NCBI GenBank assembly: GCA_031272515.1
Contig: JAISTR010000007.1
Coordinates: 1-60,756, forward strand
Source of the DNA: Erysipelotrichaceae bacterium
GTDB lineage: Bacteria; Bacillota_I; Bacilli_A; Erysipelotrichales; Erysipelotrichaceae
Length of the DNA stretch: 60,756 bases
Direction: 5' to 3'
The position numbers and the translations under genes are program-made. Positions 40,587 through 49,547 of the stretch are shown here, piece by piece. Position 1 is the first letter of the stretch, and each line of letters opens with the position of its first letter. Below the pieces are notes generated by a model that saw nothing but the letters and a program-made list of their open reading frames with translations, made no database searches and had not been told where the DNA came from.

Positions 40587-41869
40587 AGCAAAAACCAACC
40601 TTGATACAACAAATGATAGCCCGTATGGATGCCATTTCCAAACCGATGATTCGCTTTGGAAAACTGCCTTTCATACGGGCTATTACCTCCGGTATGATAG
40701 CGACCGTCGGCATCACCATGATTGGCTCGCTGTTTTTGATTTTGTATTTGTTGGGTTCGGATGGCGGCTTGAGTGAGAAAGCCCTGCTGCCTTTCTTGAC
40801 TCCCTATGCGTCAAAACTCATTCTGGTGAATCAGTTTTCCATGGGCATTATGGCCTTATATATGGCTGTCTCCATGGGCAGCGAATACGCCGAAATCAAG
40901 TCCTTCAGTAAAACCACCGGAGCGGTGGGATCCTTATTTGCCTTTATCTTATTGAACTACAACCGCATCGATGTCAATAGTGCAGGTGTCAGTGTTTTTC
41001 CAATCAACTACTGGGGTGGTGCGGGCGTCATTACGGCGATTGTCGCCATGGTGATTTCCACCGGCATCATCGCTTTTTGTTATAAGCACAATTTGAAAAT
41101 CCGCTTACCGGATTCGGTACCGCCGGCGATTGCGGAATCGTTTTCGGCTGTGATTCCCTATCTATTGATTGCTTTAATGACCTGGGGTATTCGTACCTTA
41201 GCGGACATTAACTTACCGCAACTGGTCTTAACCGGATTATTACCGGTATTGTCCGCAGCGGATAATGTTTATACCTATACGCTTTGTTATGCCTTGATTT
41301 CGGTGTTTTGGATTTGCGGCTTGCATGGCGACAGCATCGTCGGGTCCGTAGTGACCCCATTGTTAAATACCTGGATGATTGAAAACAACGACGCAGTATT
41401 GGCGGGAGTGGCGATTCCTCATACCTGGACCCCCAATCTCAATCGTTTACATATGTGGATTTCAACGGTTTGGCCTTTGGAGGTGTATATGTTTGCCTCT
41501 GGCAAACGCCTGCCGCAGATGAAAGCTTTAGCGACCATCGGTTTGATTCCTGCCCTATTCGGGGTGGTGGAGCCGGTCATCTATGGTTTGCCGGTCGTTT
41601 TAAATCCATTCTTGGCCTTACCCTTTATTTTGACCCATACCATTACCGGAGCGCTTACTTATCTGGCGACGCAGTTTGGCTTTGTAGCCAAGATGTACTT
41701 GAATCTGCCCTGGGCAACCCCGGCACCGATTCTGGGCTTTCTGGGCGGAGGTGGCAGCATCGGCGGCTTATTGATTGTGTTTGTGAACTTCGGTGTTGGC
41801 TTGTTGATTTTCTATCCGTTTTTCAAGGCATATGAGCGGGCGGAGATGAAGAAGGAAAGCGGTGTGTGA
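40583..41869 (+). CDS. PTS lactose/cellobiose-family EIIC
   Basis: A 428-residue permease, a close paralogue of EIIC 35505: long shared stretches include TIGMIGSLFLILYLLGSDGG-like and SVPPAIAESFSAVIPYL segments. It carries GLHGDSIVG and VVEPVIYGLP. I chose the ATG at 40583, inside the RpiB stop codon; an upstream in-frame start at 40568 is less likely. It closes the operon GH1-TIM barrel-RpiB-EIIC, followed by a terminator. Confidence 0.92.
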   Translation: MKQKPTLIQQMIARMDAISKPMIRFGKLPFIRAITSGMIATVGITMIGSLFLILYLLGSDGGLSEKALLPFLTPYASKLILVNQFSMGIMALYMAVSMGSEYAEIKSFSKTTGAVGSLFAFILLNYNRIDVNSAGVSVFPINYWGGAGVITAIVAMVISTGIIAFCYKHNLKIRLPDSVPPAIAESFSAVIPYLLIALMTWGIRTLADINLPQLVLTGLLPVLSAADNVYTYTLCYALISVFWICGLHGDSIVGSVVTPLLNTWMIENNDAVLAGVAIPHTWTPNLNRLHMWISTVWPLEVYMFASGKRLPQMKALATIGLIPALFGVVEPVIYGLPVVLNPFLALPFILTHTITGALTYLATQFGFVAKMYLNLPWATPAPILGFLGGGGSIGGLLIVFVNFGVGLLIFYPFFKAYERAEMKKESGV

Positions 41870-41891
41870 GGTATAACATTTCCATCAAGAA

Positions 41892-41934
41892 AAACAAAGA
41901 AATCCCTGATTTGAAGGCGATTTCTTTGTTTTTA
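41892..41934 (+). terminator. rho-independent terminator after EIIC
   Basis: Thirteen-base arms (AAACAAAGAAATC / GATTTCTTTGTTT) with a 14-base loop end in TTT, 22 bases after the EIIC stop. Confidence 0.8.
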
Positions 41935-42058
41935 TATTGTGTAATCGGCGAAAAATCTTGCTGAGTAGGATTGCCCTATTTGACGGCTTTCTGTTTCCAT
42001 AAAGAGAAGTTTGCCAGCATTACCAAAAATTACCATGATAGATTTTTCACAATATCTA

Positions 42059-42100
42059 TTGACAAACCTGTTATAACAGGTATGATGATGTTATAACAGG
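42059..42100 (+). promoter_or_regulatory. GntR operon promoter with two TGTTATAACAGG operators
   Basis: TTGACA (42059-42064), 16 bases, TATGAT (42081-42086). The perfect palindrome CCTGTTATAACAGG (42067-42080) fills the spacer, and a second copy, TGTTATAACAGG (42089-42100), covers the transcription start region. The copies are 20 bp apart centre to centre. Binding by the GntR protein encoded just downstream would block RNA polymerase. Confidence 0.85.
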
Positions 42101-42121
42101 TTGGAAAGGGGTTTCATAGCT

Positions 42122-42862
42122 ATGATCAATAACACGATTGATTCGGAATCGAAAACACCAATCTATTACCAGTTATACATGATTCTGCAAGAGCGGATTG
42201 AAAGCGGAACCTATCCGGAAGGTTCGATTTTTCCCTCAGAAGCAGAGCTGGTGAAGGAATTTGGCATCAGCAGGATTACCGTACGAAGGGCCATCTCCGA
42301 TTTGGAGCATGATGGCTACATCAAGACCCGCAAGGGCTCCCGCGCTACGGTCTTAAAAATCCACAAGATCAAGGATACCTTCGCCTTTGAGTCCTTCAGC
42401 AATGAGACCCGTGAGAAGGGAGAAGTTCCCAGCAATATCATTGTCGCTGCGGAACTGGTTGAACCTTCCGCGAAAGTCTTGCAACTGCTGGACTTACAGC
42501 CCGGGACGAAAGTCTATCATCTCAAGCGGCTGCGGCTAAGAAACAACCGCATCAGCGCTTTGCATGATACCTACATTAATCCCGGAATCGGTGTGGTAAT
42601 AGACACGCAGTTTGACTCGGATGCCTCGCTGTATGAATTTTATCAGCAGCATGGCATACAACTGGGGTATGCGGACGAGACGATTGAAGCCAAATTACCC
42701 GACAAAGCGCTACGGCAGGATTTGTACATGGAAAAAAGCGAGCCGATTTTATATCGCGAGCGCATCACCTTCGACAAGCAGGGAAGACCGATAGAAGTGT
42801 CTTTCAACAGCGTTATCGCCGGTCAGTACAAATACACCGTACATATGGAGAAAAGGGGATGA
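42122..42862 (+). CDS. GntR/HutC-family transcriptional regulator (UTRA domain)
   Basis: A 246-residue repressor. The winged helix at residues 12-78 has FPSEAELVKEFGISRITVRRA and HDGYIKTRKGSRA; a UTRA effector domain follows (about 95-240, with PGTKVYHLKRLR and EPILYRERI), which binds a sugar phosphate or similar ligand. I chose the ATG at 42122; an upstream TTG at 42101 lies next to the second operator. It is the first gene of its own operon and is very likely autoregulated through the two operators just upstream. UTRA ligand specificity cannot be read by eye. Confidence 0.93.
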   Translation: MINNTIDSESKTPIYYQLYMILQERIESGTYPEGSIFPSEAELVKEFGISRITVRRAISDLEHDGYIKTRKGSRATVLKIHKIKDTFAFESFSNETREKGEVPSNIIVAAELVEPSAKVLQLLDLQPGTKVYHLKRLRLRNNRISALHDTYINPGIGVVIDTQFDSDASLYEFYQQHGIQLGYADETIEAKLPDKALRQDLYMEKSEPILYRERITFDKQGRPIEVSFNSVIAGQYKYTVHMEKRG

Positions 42863-42868
42863 ATCTTG

Positions 42869-43606
42869 ATGAAGATGTATGACATACACTCCCACTTGGG
42901 CAAGACCAGCTCAGGAGAGGAAAATACCGCAGCACAGCTGGTCTCTTCACTAAACCAATACGGTGTAACGAAAGTCGGGATTTCCAGTCTTAGCGGTTCT
43001 GTTTCCCGCTTACAAAATGAACTGGTCCATAACGCGATGCTGGAGTTTCCCGGTACCGTAATGGGTTATGCGTTTATCAATCCCAAGTCCCTCACCCGCA
43101 GTGAAGAAATCAAAGAGTGCCTGGGTGAGTGGAATATGGATGGCGTGAAATTTATGCCCTGGAAACACGGTTACTATGCGGAGAACTGTCCCCAGATTGG
43201 TGACATGTTAAAAGAGATTGAGCCATATGGAGTGCACATCCAAATCCATGTTGGCACCAATCCGTTGTGCACGCCTTTTCCCTGGATTGATTATGCGAAG
43301 GCATTCCCGAAGATTCGCTTCCTGTTCACCCATATGGGTTGCAGGGAATTTGGCTACACCACGGTGGAAGCCATCAAAGATATCCCGAATATCTGGGTTG
43401 AAACGTCCTGCCAATACGAGCGGGAAGTGCTCTTGAAAGCAGCGAAGGAACTGGGATCCAAGCGCATCTGCTTCGGCTCTGACTGGCCTTACAAGCCGAC
43501 GGATGTCGAAATCAAAAAGGTGCAGCTGTTGGGTTTTAGTGAGAGTGAATTGGAAGATGTCTATTACAAAAACGCAGAATACCTGTGGACAAGAAAGAAG
43601 GGCTGA
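42869..43606 (+). CDS. amidohydrolase-2-family metal-dependent hydrolase
   Basis: A 245-residue TIM-barrel hydrolase. The HxH metal motif is YDIHSHLG at the N-terminus, then HIQIHVGTNP, FLFTHMGCREFGY and FGSDWPYKP supply the later ligands. Family members are lactonases, decarboxylases and hydrolases of small acids or cyclic compounds. A GGGG site precedes the ATG. The EIIB gene starts one base after its stop, so it is tied to a PTS. A second amidohydrolase lies at 45705 in the same operon. The substrate is unknown. Confidence 0.85.
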   Translation: MKMYDIHSHLGKTSSGEENTAAQLVSSLNQYGVTKVGISSLSGSVSRLQNELVHNAMLEFPGTVMGYAFINPKSLTRSEEIKECLGEWNMDGVKFMPWKHGYYAENCPQIGDMLKEIEPYGVHIQIHVGTNPLCTPFPWIDYAKAFPKIRFLFTHMGCREFGYTTVEAIKDIPNIWVETSCQYEREVLLKAAKELGSKRICFGSDWPYKPTDVEIKKVQLLGFSESELEDVYYKNAEYLWTRKKG

Positions 43607-43607
43607 T

Positions 43608-44105
43608 ATGAAAATTTCGGTACTCAGAATTGATGACCGTTTGATTCACGGTCAGATTGTTACGCGATGGGTGTCGTACGCCAATGCCAAGACAATCTTG
43701 GTGGCCGATGATAAGGCGGCGAAAGATGCGACATTGCAAATGTTGTTAAAGTTGGCGGTGCCAAGCGGGGTAACCTTGAAGATTGCAAGCATCGAAGAAG
43801 CCGCAAAAGCGGTATCAGAGAGCACTTCGGATGAGAAGATCTTACTGATTACCCGCAATCCAGCAGAAACACTGCGCTTATTACAACTGGGCGTCAGTGT
43901 CCCGTCAATCAATGTTGGCAACATTTCCAACTCCAAGTCGGAAGTTGGGCGAAAGAAGATGTTGGACTACATCTACTTTGAACCACAGGATGCGAATGCT
44001 CTGCAGAAAATTGCGGAAATGAATGTGGCTTTGGACGTCAGGGCAATCCCTGATGAATCATCCAAAGATGGATTATCACTCGTAAAAAAATACTTAGGAG
44101 GCTAA
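43608..44105 (+). CDS. PTS mannose/sorbose-family EIIB
   Basis: A 165-residue EIIB; His14 in RLIHGQI is the phospho-acceptor, and VVADDKAA-like and INVGNIS segments are conserved. The ATG lies one base after the amidohydrolase stop. No EIIA is encoded in the operon, so phosphate must come from an EIIA elsewhere, for example 6971. Confidence 0.92.
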   Translation: MKISVLRIDDRLIHGQIVTRWVSYANAKTILVADDKAAKDATLQMLLKLAVPSGVTLKIASIEEAAKAVSESTSDEKILLITRNPAETLRLLQLGVSVPSINVGNISNSKSEVGRKKMLDYIYFEPQDANALQKIAEMNVALDVRAIPDESSKDGLSLVKKYLGG

Positions 44106-44109
44106 AATC

Positions 44110-44865
44110 ATGAGTTTGTTTTTTCAAGCTGTCATGGTGGGCGTCATTGTCTGGGTTGGTTTTCTGGACAAAGCGTTCCTTCATACCTTCATCTACCGTC
44201 CCGTCTGTGTAGGAACACTGGTGGGACTGGTGATGGGAGACTTGCGGACTGGCTTACAAGTCGGGGTCTCGATTGAATTGATGTTTCTGGCAGTGGTCTT
44301 TGTCGGTCTGGCAATTCCGCCTGATGAAACCTTGAGTGCAGGCATTGCGGCAGCCTTTGGCTGTTTGGCCCATAGCGCGGAAATCGGCATTGCCACCGCT
44401 TTGCCCATTGCGATTGTTGGTCAAATGTTTAGGCAAACCCGTAATTCGACGATTTATGAATTCACCCAAAGAAAAGTGGAACAAGCCGCTGCGAAAGCAG
44501 ATACCAAAGGCATCATTCTTTGGACCTCGATTATTCCTTCGATTGTCGAAGGTGTGTTGTTTGGTGTTCCCGCTTTTGTAGCAGTGTACTTTGGCGCTGG
44601 CTATATTCAAAGCTTCATCGACTTTGTTCCGGAAGTCATCATCTCCGGCTTGGCGGTGGGCGGCGGATTCATCGGATCTGTTGGGGTCGCGCTGTTATTG
44701 ACCACCATCAAAACCAAGGATGCCTGGCCGTATTTCCTGGTTGGCTTCTTCTTTGCCAGCTATCTGGGCATTAACATGATCGGCATCGCCATCGTTGCGG
44801 TAGTCGTGGTTGCCATCGTCTACTACGCCGATAAAGAAAAACTGAAAAAGGCAGGAGGCGAATAA
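44110..44865 (+). CDS. PTS mannose/sorbose-family EIIC
   Basis: A 251-residue membrane subunit with about seven hydrophobic segments, including GVSIELMFLAVVFVG around residue 55. A TTAGGAGG site precedes the ATG, four bases after EIIB. It forms the permease with the EIID encoded two bases downstream. Confidence 0.92.
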   Translation: MSLFFQAVMVGVIVWVGFLDKAFLHTFIYRPVCVGTLVGLVMGDLRTGLQVGVSIELMFLAVVFVGLAIPPDETLSAGIAAAFGCLAHSAEIGIATALPIAIVGQMFRQTRNSTIYEFTQRKVEQAAAKADTKGIILWTSIIPSIVEGVLFGVPAFVAVYFGAGYIQSFIDFVPEVIISGLAVGGGFIGSVGVALLLTTIKTKDAWPYFLVGFFFASYLGINMIGIAIVAVVVVAIVYYADKEKLKKAGGE

Positions 44866-44867
44866 TC

Positions 44868-45692
44868 ATGTCAGAAAGCAAAAAAATCACCAGAAGTGAT
44901 CTTTGGAAATCGTACTTTTATTCCCTGGGAATTGAGAGCGGCTGCTCAACCACCAAACAGGAGGCGCCGGGCTTTGCGCAAGGTTTGATTCCCATCATTG
45001 AAAAGATCTATCCGAATAAGGAAGAGCGGGCAGAGGCTTATTCCCGCCATATGGAACTGTTTTTGACCGAAGGTCGGGTTGCCTACTATTGCGTTGGTGT
45101 TGCGGCAGCGATGGAAGAGCGCAACGCCATGGAAAAGGATGTCGACCCGGAATCCATCAACGCTATAAAGGTTGCGCTGATGGGCCCCCTGGCGGCTCTG
45201 GGTGATTCCATCATCCATGGTACCATCCGTCCGATTATGGCCGGCTTGGCTTGCTCGATGATTGCCACCAGCAATTACACCTCTCCGGTTGGCACCTTTA
45301 TCTTCTTGGGTGTTATGACGACGGTGGTCATGGTCTCACGCTATTTCGGAATTTTCAAAGGCTATGACACCGGTTTGATGCTGGTATCCTCCATGCAGGC
45401 AGGCGGCATTCTGGACCGTTTGACGAAGTATGCGGCAATCGCAGCCTTCATCGTCTGCGGCGGCTTTATTTCCTCTCTGGTATGGAGTTATACCCCAATT
45501 GAATATGTCAGTGGCGATACGGTTATCGCTTTGCAAGATGTGTTGGATGGCTTAATGCCGCAGCTGGTTCCTTTGCTTTATACGCTGTTGATGTACTATC
45601 TGATCAACAAGAAGAAGATCAATCCGGTCTTGCTGATTGTGGCAACCATGGTACTTTGCTGCGTACTGGTTTACTTCAACATTCTGGCTTAA
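44868..45692 (+). CDS. PTS mannose-family EIID
   Basis: A 274-residue EIID subunit with the conserved N-terminal region (EAPGFAQGLIPIIEKIYP) and VALMGPLAALGDSI; membrane segments occupy the C-terminal half. GCAGGAGGCG precedes the ATG. It completes the B-C-D set that imports the unknown substrate of this operon. Confidence 0.92.
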   Translation: MSESKKITRSDLWKSYFYSLGIESGCSTTKQEAPGFAQGLIPIIEKIYPNKEERAEAYSRHMELFLTEGRVAYYCVGVAAAMEERNAMEKDVDPESINAIKVALMGPLAALGDSIIHGTIRPIMAGLACSMIATSNYTSPVGTFIFLGVMTTVVMVSRYFGIFKGYDTGLMLVSSMQAGGILDRLTKYAAIAAFIVCGGFISSLVWSYTPIEYVSGDTVIALQDVLDGLMPQLVPLLYTLLMYYLINKKKINPVLLIVATMVLCCVLVYFNILA

Positions 45693-45704
45693 TAGGAGGT
45701 ACTT

Positions 45705-46433
45705 ATGATTGATTTTCATGCACATGTAGATCGGGATCCGATCACCAAAGAATTCAAAATAAAAGAGTTGTTATTGGATATGCAAAAAAACAACATCGAC
45801 CAGCGGGTCATATCCACCTTTGCGGGTGGGGATGTTGTCTATCAGAACGATGCCATCATATCGTTTGTGAAAGCGTATCCCAAACAACTGATTGGCTGTG
45901 CATCCATCAATCCCAAAGAAGACCGCAGTATAGAAGAAGCAAAGCGGGTCGTACAATTTCCGGAAATCAGTCTGTTTGAATTTGATTCGATGGAACACGG
46001 ATATTTACCGGAGAAGTTCGATTACAACTTGGTTCCGATTTTGGATATTGCGAAAGAGTGCGGCATCATAGTCAAGGTCTTTACCGGCTGGGGGCCCAGA
46101 AGTGCTCCCCAACAATGGCGCAAGTACATTGAGAAATATCCCGAGGTGACCTTTGTTATCGAACATATCGGCGGCATTGATTTCGGTTATGGCTGCATTG
46201 ATTTTGTCAAACCGTATGACAATGTCTATCTGGAATCATCCGGACAATCTGAGATGACGGTGCTGCACTTGGCATTTGCGCAGTTGCCGATCCATCGCTT
46301 TGTCTTTGGTTCCAATTACCCGACTCACTTCACCGAGCTTTCCATTGATGTATTCAATGATGTAGGCTTTAGTGAAGAAGACAAAAAGCTCTTCTATCAT
46401 GAAAATGCGAAAAGACTATTGAGCAGAAAATGA
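45705..46433 (+). CDS. amidohydrolase-2-family metal-dependent hydrolase
   Basis: A 242-residue TIM-barrel hydrolase with HxH motif IDFHAHVDRD, then VIEHIGGIDFGYG and FGSNYPTHF. In the last motif the usual metal-binding Asp (as in FGSDWP at 42869) is Asn, so metal use or mechanism may differ between the two paralogues. AGGAGG precedes the ATG. It is probably sequential with, or partner to, the first amidohydrolase. The substrate is unknown. Confidence 0.82.
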   Translation: MIDFHAHVDRDPITKEFKIKELLLDMQKNNIDQRVISTFAGGDVVYQNDAIISFVKAYPKQLIGCASINPKEDRSIEEAKRVVQFPEISLFEFDSMEHGYLPEKFDYNLVPILDIAKECGIIVKVFTGWGPRSAPQQWRKYIEKYPEVTFVIEHIGGIDFGYGCIDFVKPYDNVYLESSGQSEMTVLHLAFAQLPIHRFVFGSNYPTHFTELSIDVFNDVGFSEEDKKLFYHENAKRLLSRK

Positions 46434-46438
46434 AATCC

Positions 46439-46472
46439 ATACAGGGCATGGGCTGCGACCGATGCCCTGTAT
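46439..46472 (+). other. intercistronic RNA hairpin before eIF2B-like gene
   Basis: Perfect eleven-base arms (ATACAGGGCAT / ATGCCCTGTAT) with a twelve-base loop, without a T run. It probably adjusts expression or protects the upstream mRNA, like the hairpin at 6894. Confidence 0.55.
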
Positions 46473-46491
46473 TTATCAAAGGAGGAAAGCG

Positions 46492-47442
46492 ATGGAACAA
46501 CAACAAGTACGACAACTGTTGCCAGCGGGTGCTGTAAAGTACTTTGACGACATTGTCGAGGAACGGGTTCTGGGTTCCTCGAATCACTCAGCCTTGATTG
46601 CCAAGATGTTTCTTGCCATCAGTCAACAATCATGGAATCAAGAAGAAAAACTGTCCCGTATTCAAGCAGTTAAAAAATACTTTATGGAAAAAAGAGGGCA
46701 GGACAGCTATGCGATTATTACCTCGCTGAACCTGATGACAAAGGGCATAGAGAATTGTGATGACTTGGCTTCTTTGTTGGAAAGAAACATTGAGGACTAT
46801 ACAAAAGATACCAAGTTGAGCAAAGATTTGATTGCGACATACACCAATTCTTTACTAAAGGACAAGTACACAGTCATGGTATTTGATTATTCCAGTACGG
46901 TAGAGAAGGCGATTGCGCAGGTAGACCATAAGTTGAAAGTATATGTACCGGAGTCGCGGGCCATCGATGGTGGTAAACCATTTGTCCAGGCATTTCTACA
47001 AGCACAGCATGAGGTCTGCTTCATTCTGGATGTGGCGATGCTGTCGGTACTGAAAGAGTGTGATGCGGTGTTTATTGGGGCTGAAACTTTTTATCGCGAT
47101 GGTACAGCTTTTAATACAATCGGGTCCTCGATTTTGGCGGAACTTTGCGCCAATTACAAAATACCCTACTATGTGTTAACCCCCATGATTAAACTCGATT
47201 CCCGCTACACCTATCAAAGCAGAAAAAAAGCGAAAATCCATGACTTATCTGACAAATTGAGTCAGGGTTGGCAAGCGATTGATGTGAAGCAAGTCAATTT
47301 TGAAACCATCGAAATGGATGCGGTAGAGCCAAGACTGATTACGGCTTATGTGAGCGAGCAGGGAATCACTGCCATAAATGATTTGGAAAAGATTGCGAAG
47401 GCCTATGATGAGGCAATCAATGGAGGCAAAGAACATGTTTAA
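46492..47442 (+). CDS. eIF2B-like sugar-phosphate isomerase
   Basis: A 316-residue protein of the eIF2B-alpha/MtnA/ribose-1,5-bisphosphate isomerase superfamily. An N-terminal helical region (1-120) precedes a Rossmann-like domain with VYVPESRAIDGGKPF and IGAETFYRDGTAFNTIGS; the latter corresponds to the catalytic GAD...DGTVINKIGT block. In bacteria such proteins isomerise aldose-1-phosphates to ketoses. AAAGGAGGAAAG precedes the ATG at 46492; an in-frame ATG at 46462 lies in the hairpin. It overlaps the next gene by eight bases. The exact substrate is unknown. Confidence 0.82.
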   Translation: MEQQQVRQLLPAGAVKYFDDIVEERVLGSSNHSALIAKMFLAISQQSWNQEEKLSRIQAVKKYFMEKRGQDSYAIITSLNLMTKGIENCDDLASLLERNIEDYTKDTKLSKDLIATYTNSLLKDKYTVMVFDYSSTVEKAIAQVDHKLKVYVPESRAIDGGKPFVQAFLQAQHEVCFILDVAMLSVLKECDAVFIGAETFYRDGTAFNTIGSSILAELCANYKIPYYVLTPMIKLDSRYTYQSRKKAKIHDLSDKLSQGWQAIDVKQVNFETIEMDAVEPRLITAYVSEQGITAINDLEKIAKAYDEAINGGKEHV

Positions 47443-48220
47443 AAAACCATATCCACTTGCCTTGGTCATGATTCAACCGCAAGCCATGCCTGGCAGTTAT
47501 TTAAACCAGTCGACGTCTTTTAGTGAAATTCAAGAGCAGGTAATGGCGGAAGCAAAGATGGTAGCACAGATGGGCTTTGATGGATTTATTTTGCAAAATA
47601 TGCATGATGGTCCAATCAGTCAGACGGCACGTCCGGAAACCATTGCCTACATGAGTGTCTTGGCATCACTGTTGAAAAAAACCTATCCGGAATTGGTCTT
47701 GGGAATATTGGTGAATTGGGATGGCTTGGCATCACTGGCGGTAGCGGAAGCATCGCAGGCAGATTTTGTTCGTGTAGAGCATCTCTACACCGGTGTCAGT
47801 GTTTCCTCCACCGGTTTGATGCAGGGACAATGTGCAGAGATTCTAAGCATGAAGAAACGTCTTGAAAGTAAAATACCAATCTTTGCGGATGCCCAGGAAG
47901 TCAATGGCACCTATGTAGCACCGAAACCGAAGGTACAGGAAGCTTGTGACATTGTGCGCTCTGCTTATGCCGATGGGGTGTTTTTAAGCGGAGAGAGTGC
48001 GAGTGAGTCATTACAGCTTGGAAAAGCTGTAAAGGCCAAGATGCCGGATGTACCACTTTTCTTGGGAGGCGGTGCGACGGGTGACAATATACGCGAGCTG
48101 ATGGGTGTCTATGATGGTGTGAGTGTTGCAACCTGGATAAAAAACGGCAACATGCGAAATCCGATTGATCCCAAGCGAGCCGAGATTTTCTTAAGTGAAT
48201 GTCGAAAGGCGAAACCTTAA
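47435..48220 (+). CDS. BtpA/SgcQ-family TIM-barrel protein
   Basis: A 261-residue TIM-barrel protein of the BtpA/SgcQ family. Motifs include FDGFILQNMHDGP, LGILVNWDGLASLAVAEA, FVRVEHLYTG, FADAQEVNG and DGVFLSGESAS, with PLFLGGGATGDNI forming the phosphate-binding end. E. coli SgcQ lies in a PTS-linked operon of unknown function. GGAGG within the previous gene precedes the ATG, and the frames overlap by eight bases. It is the last gene before a terminator. The catalysed reaction is unknown; an aldolase or epimerase role is plausible by fold. Confidence 0.85.
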   Translation: MFKKPYPLALVMIQPQAMPGSYLNQSTSFSEIQEQVMAEAKMVAQMGFDGFILQNMHDGPISQTARPETIAYMSVLASLLKKTYPELVLGILVNWDGLASLAVAEASQADFVRVEHLYTGVSVSSTGLMQGQCAEILSMKKRLESKIPIFADAQEVNGTYVAPKPKVQEACDIVRSAYADGVFLSGESASESLQLGKAVKAKMPDVPLFLGGGATGDNIRELMGVYDGVSVATWIKNGNMRNPIDPKRAEIFLSECRKAKP

Positions 48221-48246
48221 AACAGAGTGTTCATGCTCTGTTTTTT
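48219..48246 (+). terminator. rho-independent terminator after BtpA-like gene
   Basis: ACAGAG and CTCTGT arms around an eight-base loop are followed by a run of T residues directly after the stop codon. Confidence 0.82.
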
Positions 48247-48413
48247 AATGTGAAAAACTCGCAACATGGTTGAGAGAATTAAGCTGGTCTCAAAATCTCC
48301 AAATGTTATTATGCAATCCTTTTCATCAATGGCATCCCTGTGGTGATATTTGAAAAGACTTTTAAACAAAGAGAAATACGAGCCTTGTTTTTATTCCCCG
48401 GCTTCACTTCTCA

Positions 48414-48422
48414 TGCTATGAT
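48414..48422 (+). promoter_or_regulatory. extended -10 promoter (TGCTATGAT) of serine hydrolase gene
   Basis: A TG-n-TATGAT extended -10 lies 28 bases before the start codon and 170 bases after the previous terminator, so this gene seems separately transcribed. Confidence 0.5.
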
Positions 48423-48450
48423 TGAAACAGAAAAAAACAGGAGGTCTTGT

Positions 48451-49527
48451 ATGTGGGATATAAAAGCAGCGACAGATATCTTAAAGAAGGAGATTGATGA
48501 CGGGCATTTGCCAGGCGCGGTGCTTGGTGTATACTCTCTTCACGATAGTAAACTGATTGCGCTGGGAAACTCTTGTATCGTAAATCAAACAAAAAAAATG
48601 CAGGCAAATACCGTCTTTGATATGGCAAGTTGCACAAAAGTGGTTGCGACCACAACCGCGGTTTTACAATTAATTGAAAAGGGATGCTTTTGTTTAAAGA
48701 GCACCTATCAATCCCTCTTTTCAGATTTTCCCTACTCAGATATAACAATAGAGCAGCTGCTTTGCCATACCTCGGGCTTACCAGCCGATAACAAGGAGTA
48801 CCGCAAATGCCAGAATGCCAGGGAGATGAAGGATTTCATCTATCATCTGCCCCTCAATCATCCCGCCGGTACTGTTGTCGAGTATTCCGACTTCGGCTTT
48901 ATTCTGTTAGGTTGGCTGGTTGAAAAATGCTCTGATTTGCCACTAGATAAGTATTGCGAAAAACACATCTTTTTACCCCTTGGTTTAAGGCGCACCTGTT
49001 TTGTACCCGAGAACCATAATCTAACAAAAGACTGTGCACCGACGGAACTTACGGAAGACCGGGGTTTAATTCAAGGTGAAGTCCATGATGGAAAAGCCTA
49101 TCGCTTACAAGGTATCAGCGGCAATGCCGGACTCTTTTCCACAGGGAAAGACATGATTCGTTTTGTGAGGATGATCTTAGGGGATGATACCCCGCAAAAG
49201 CCAGGAAAAAAAGTACTTGGCAAATCATCGCTTGAACTGTTACACAAAAGCTATACGGAAAAACTGAACATCAATCGTACTCTGGGCTGGATAAAAAATG
49301 AACCAACAGCAGCCTATGGGGATTATGCGAGTGATGATTGTCTTTTCCATACGGGTTTTTCCGGAACCTCCATCTACATTGATTTCAAACGGTCTTGCGG
49401 CATTGTATTATTAACAAACCGCGTGCACCCCAACCGCAATAATGACTTTATCAAAGACATCCGCAATCGGGTACACAATGTACTGCTGCGCTCTTATGAT
49501 GAAGGGTATTCGCTTGAATCTTTGTGA
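48451..49527 (+). CDS. beta-lactamase-family serine hydrolase, cytoplasmic
   Basis: A 358-residue class C beta-lactamase/esterase-fold protein. The SxxK motif is SCTK (Ser60, Lys63), the second motif is YSDFG where YxN is usual, and GNAGLFSTG and HTGFSGTS complete the site. The ATG at 48451 follows ACAGGAGG; no signal peptide is seen. It resembles B. subtilis YbbE-type proteins from cell-wall sugar recycling operons and the secreted paralogue at 58400, with which it shares GEVHDxKAY. Likely an esterase, amidase or peptidase on an imported compound. Confidence 0.88.
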   Translation: MWDIKAATDILKKEIDDGHLPGAVLGVYSLHDSKLIALGNSCIVNQTKKMQANTVFDMASCTKVVATTTAVLQLIEKGCFCLKSTYQSLFSDFPYSDITIEQLLCHTSGLPADNKEYRKCQNAREMKDFIYHLPLNHPAGTVVEYSDFGFILLGWLVEKCSDLPLDKYCEKHIFLPLGLRRTCFVPENHNLTKDCAPTELTEDRGLIQGEVHDGKAYRLQGISGNAGLFSTGKDMIRFVRMILGDDTPQKPGKKVLGKSSLELLHKSYTEKLNINRTLGWIKNEPTAAYGDYASDDCLFHTGFSGTSIYIDFKRSCGIVLLTNRVHPNRNNDFIKDIRNRVHNVLLRSYDEGYSLESL

Positions 49528-49547
49528 TTATCGACAAGCAGCGTGAA

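Noticed and set aside
42122-48220. Fructoselysine/glucoselysine (gfr/frl) operon
   Set aside because: No SIS-type deglycase is in this operon; amidohydrolases, an eIF2B-like protein and a BtpA-like protein do not fit that pathway.
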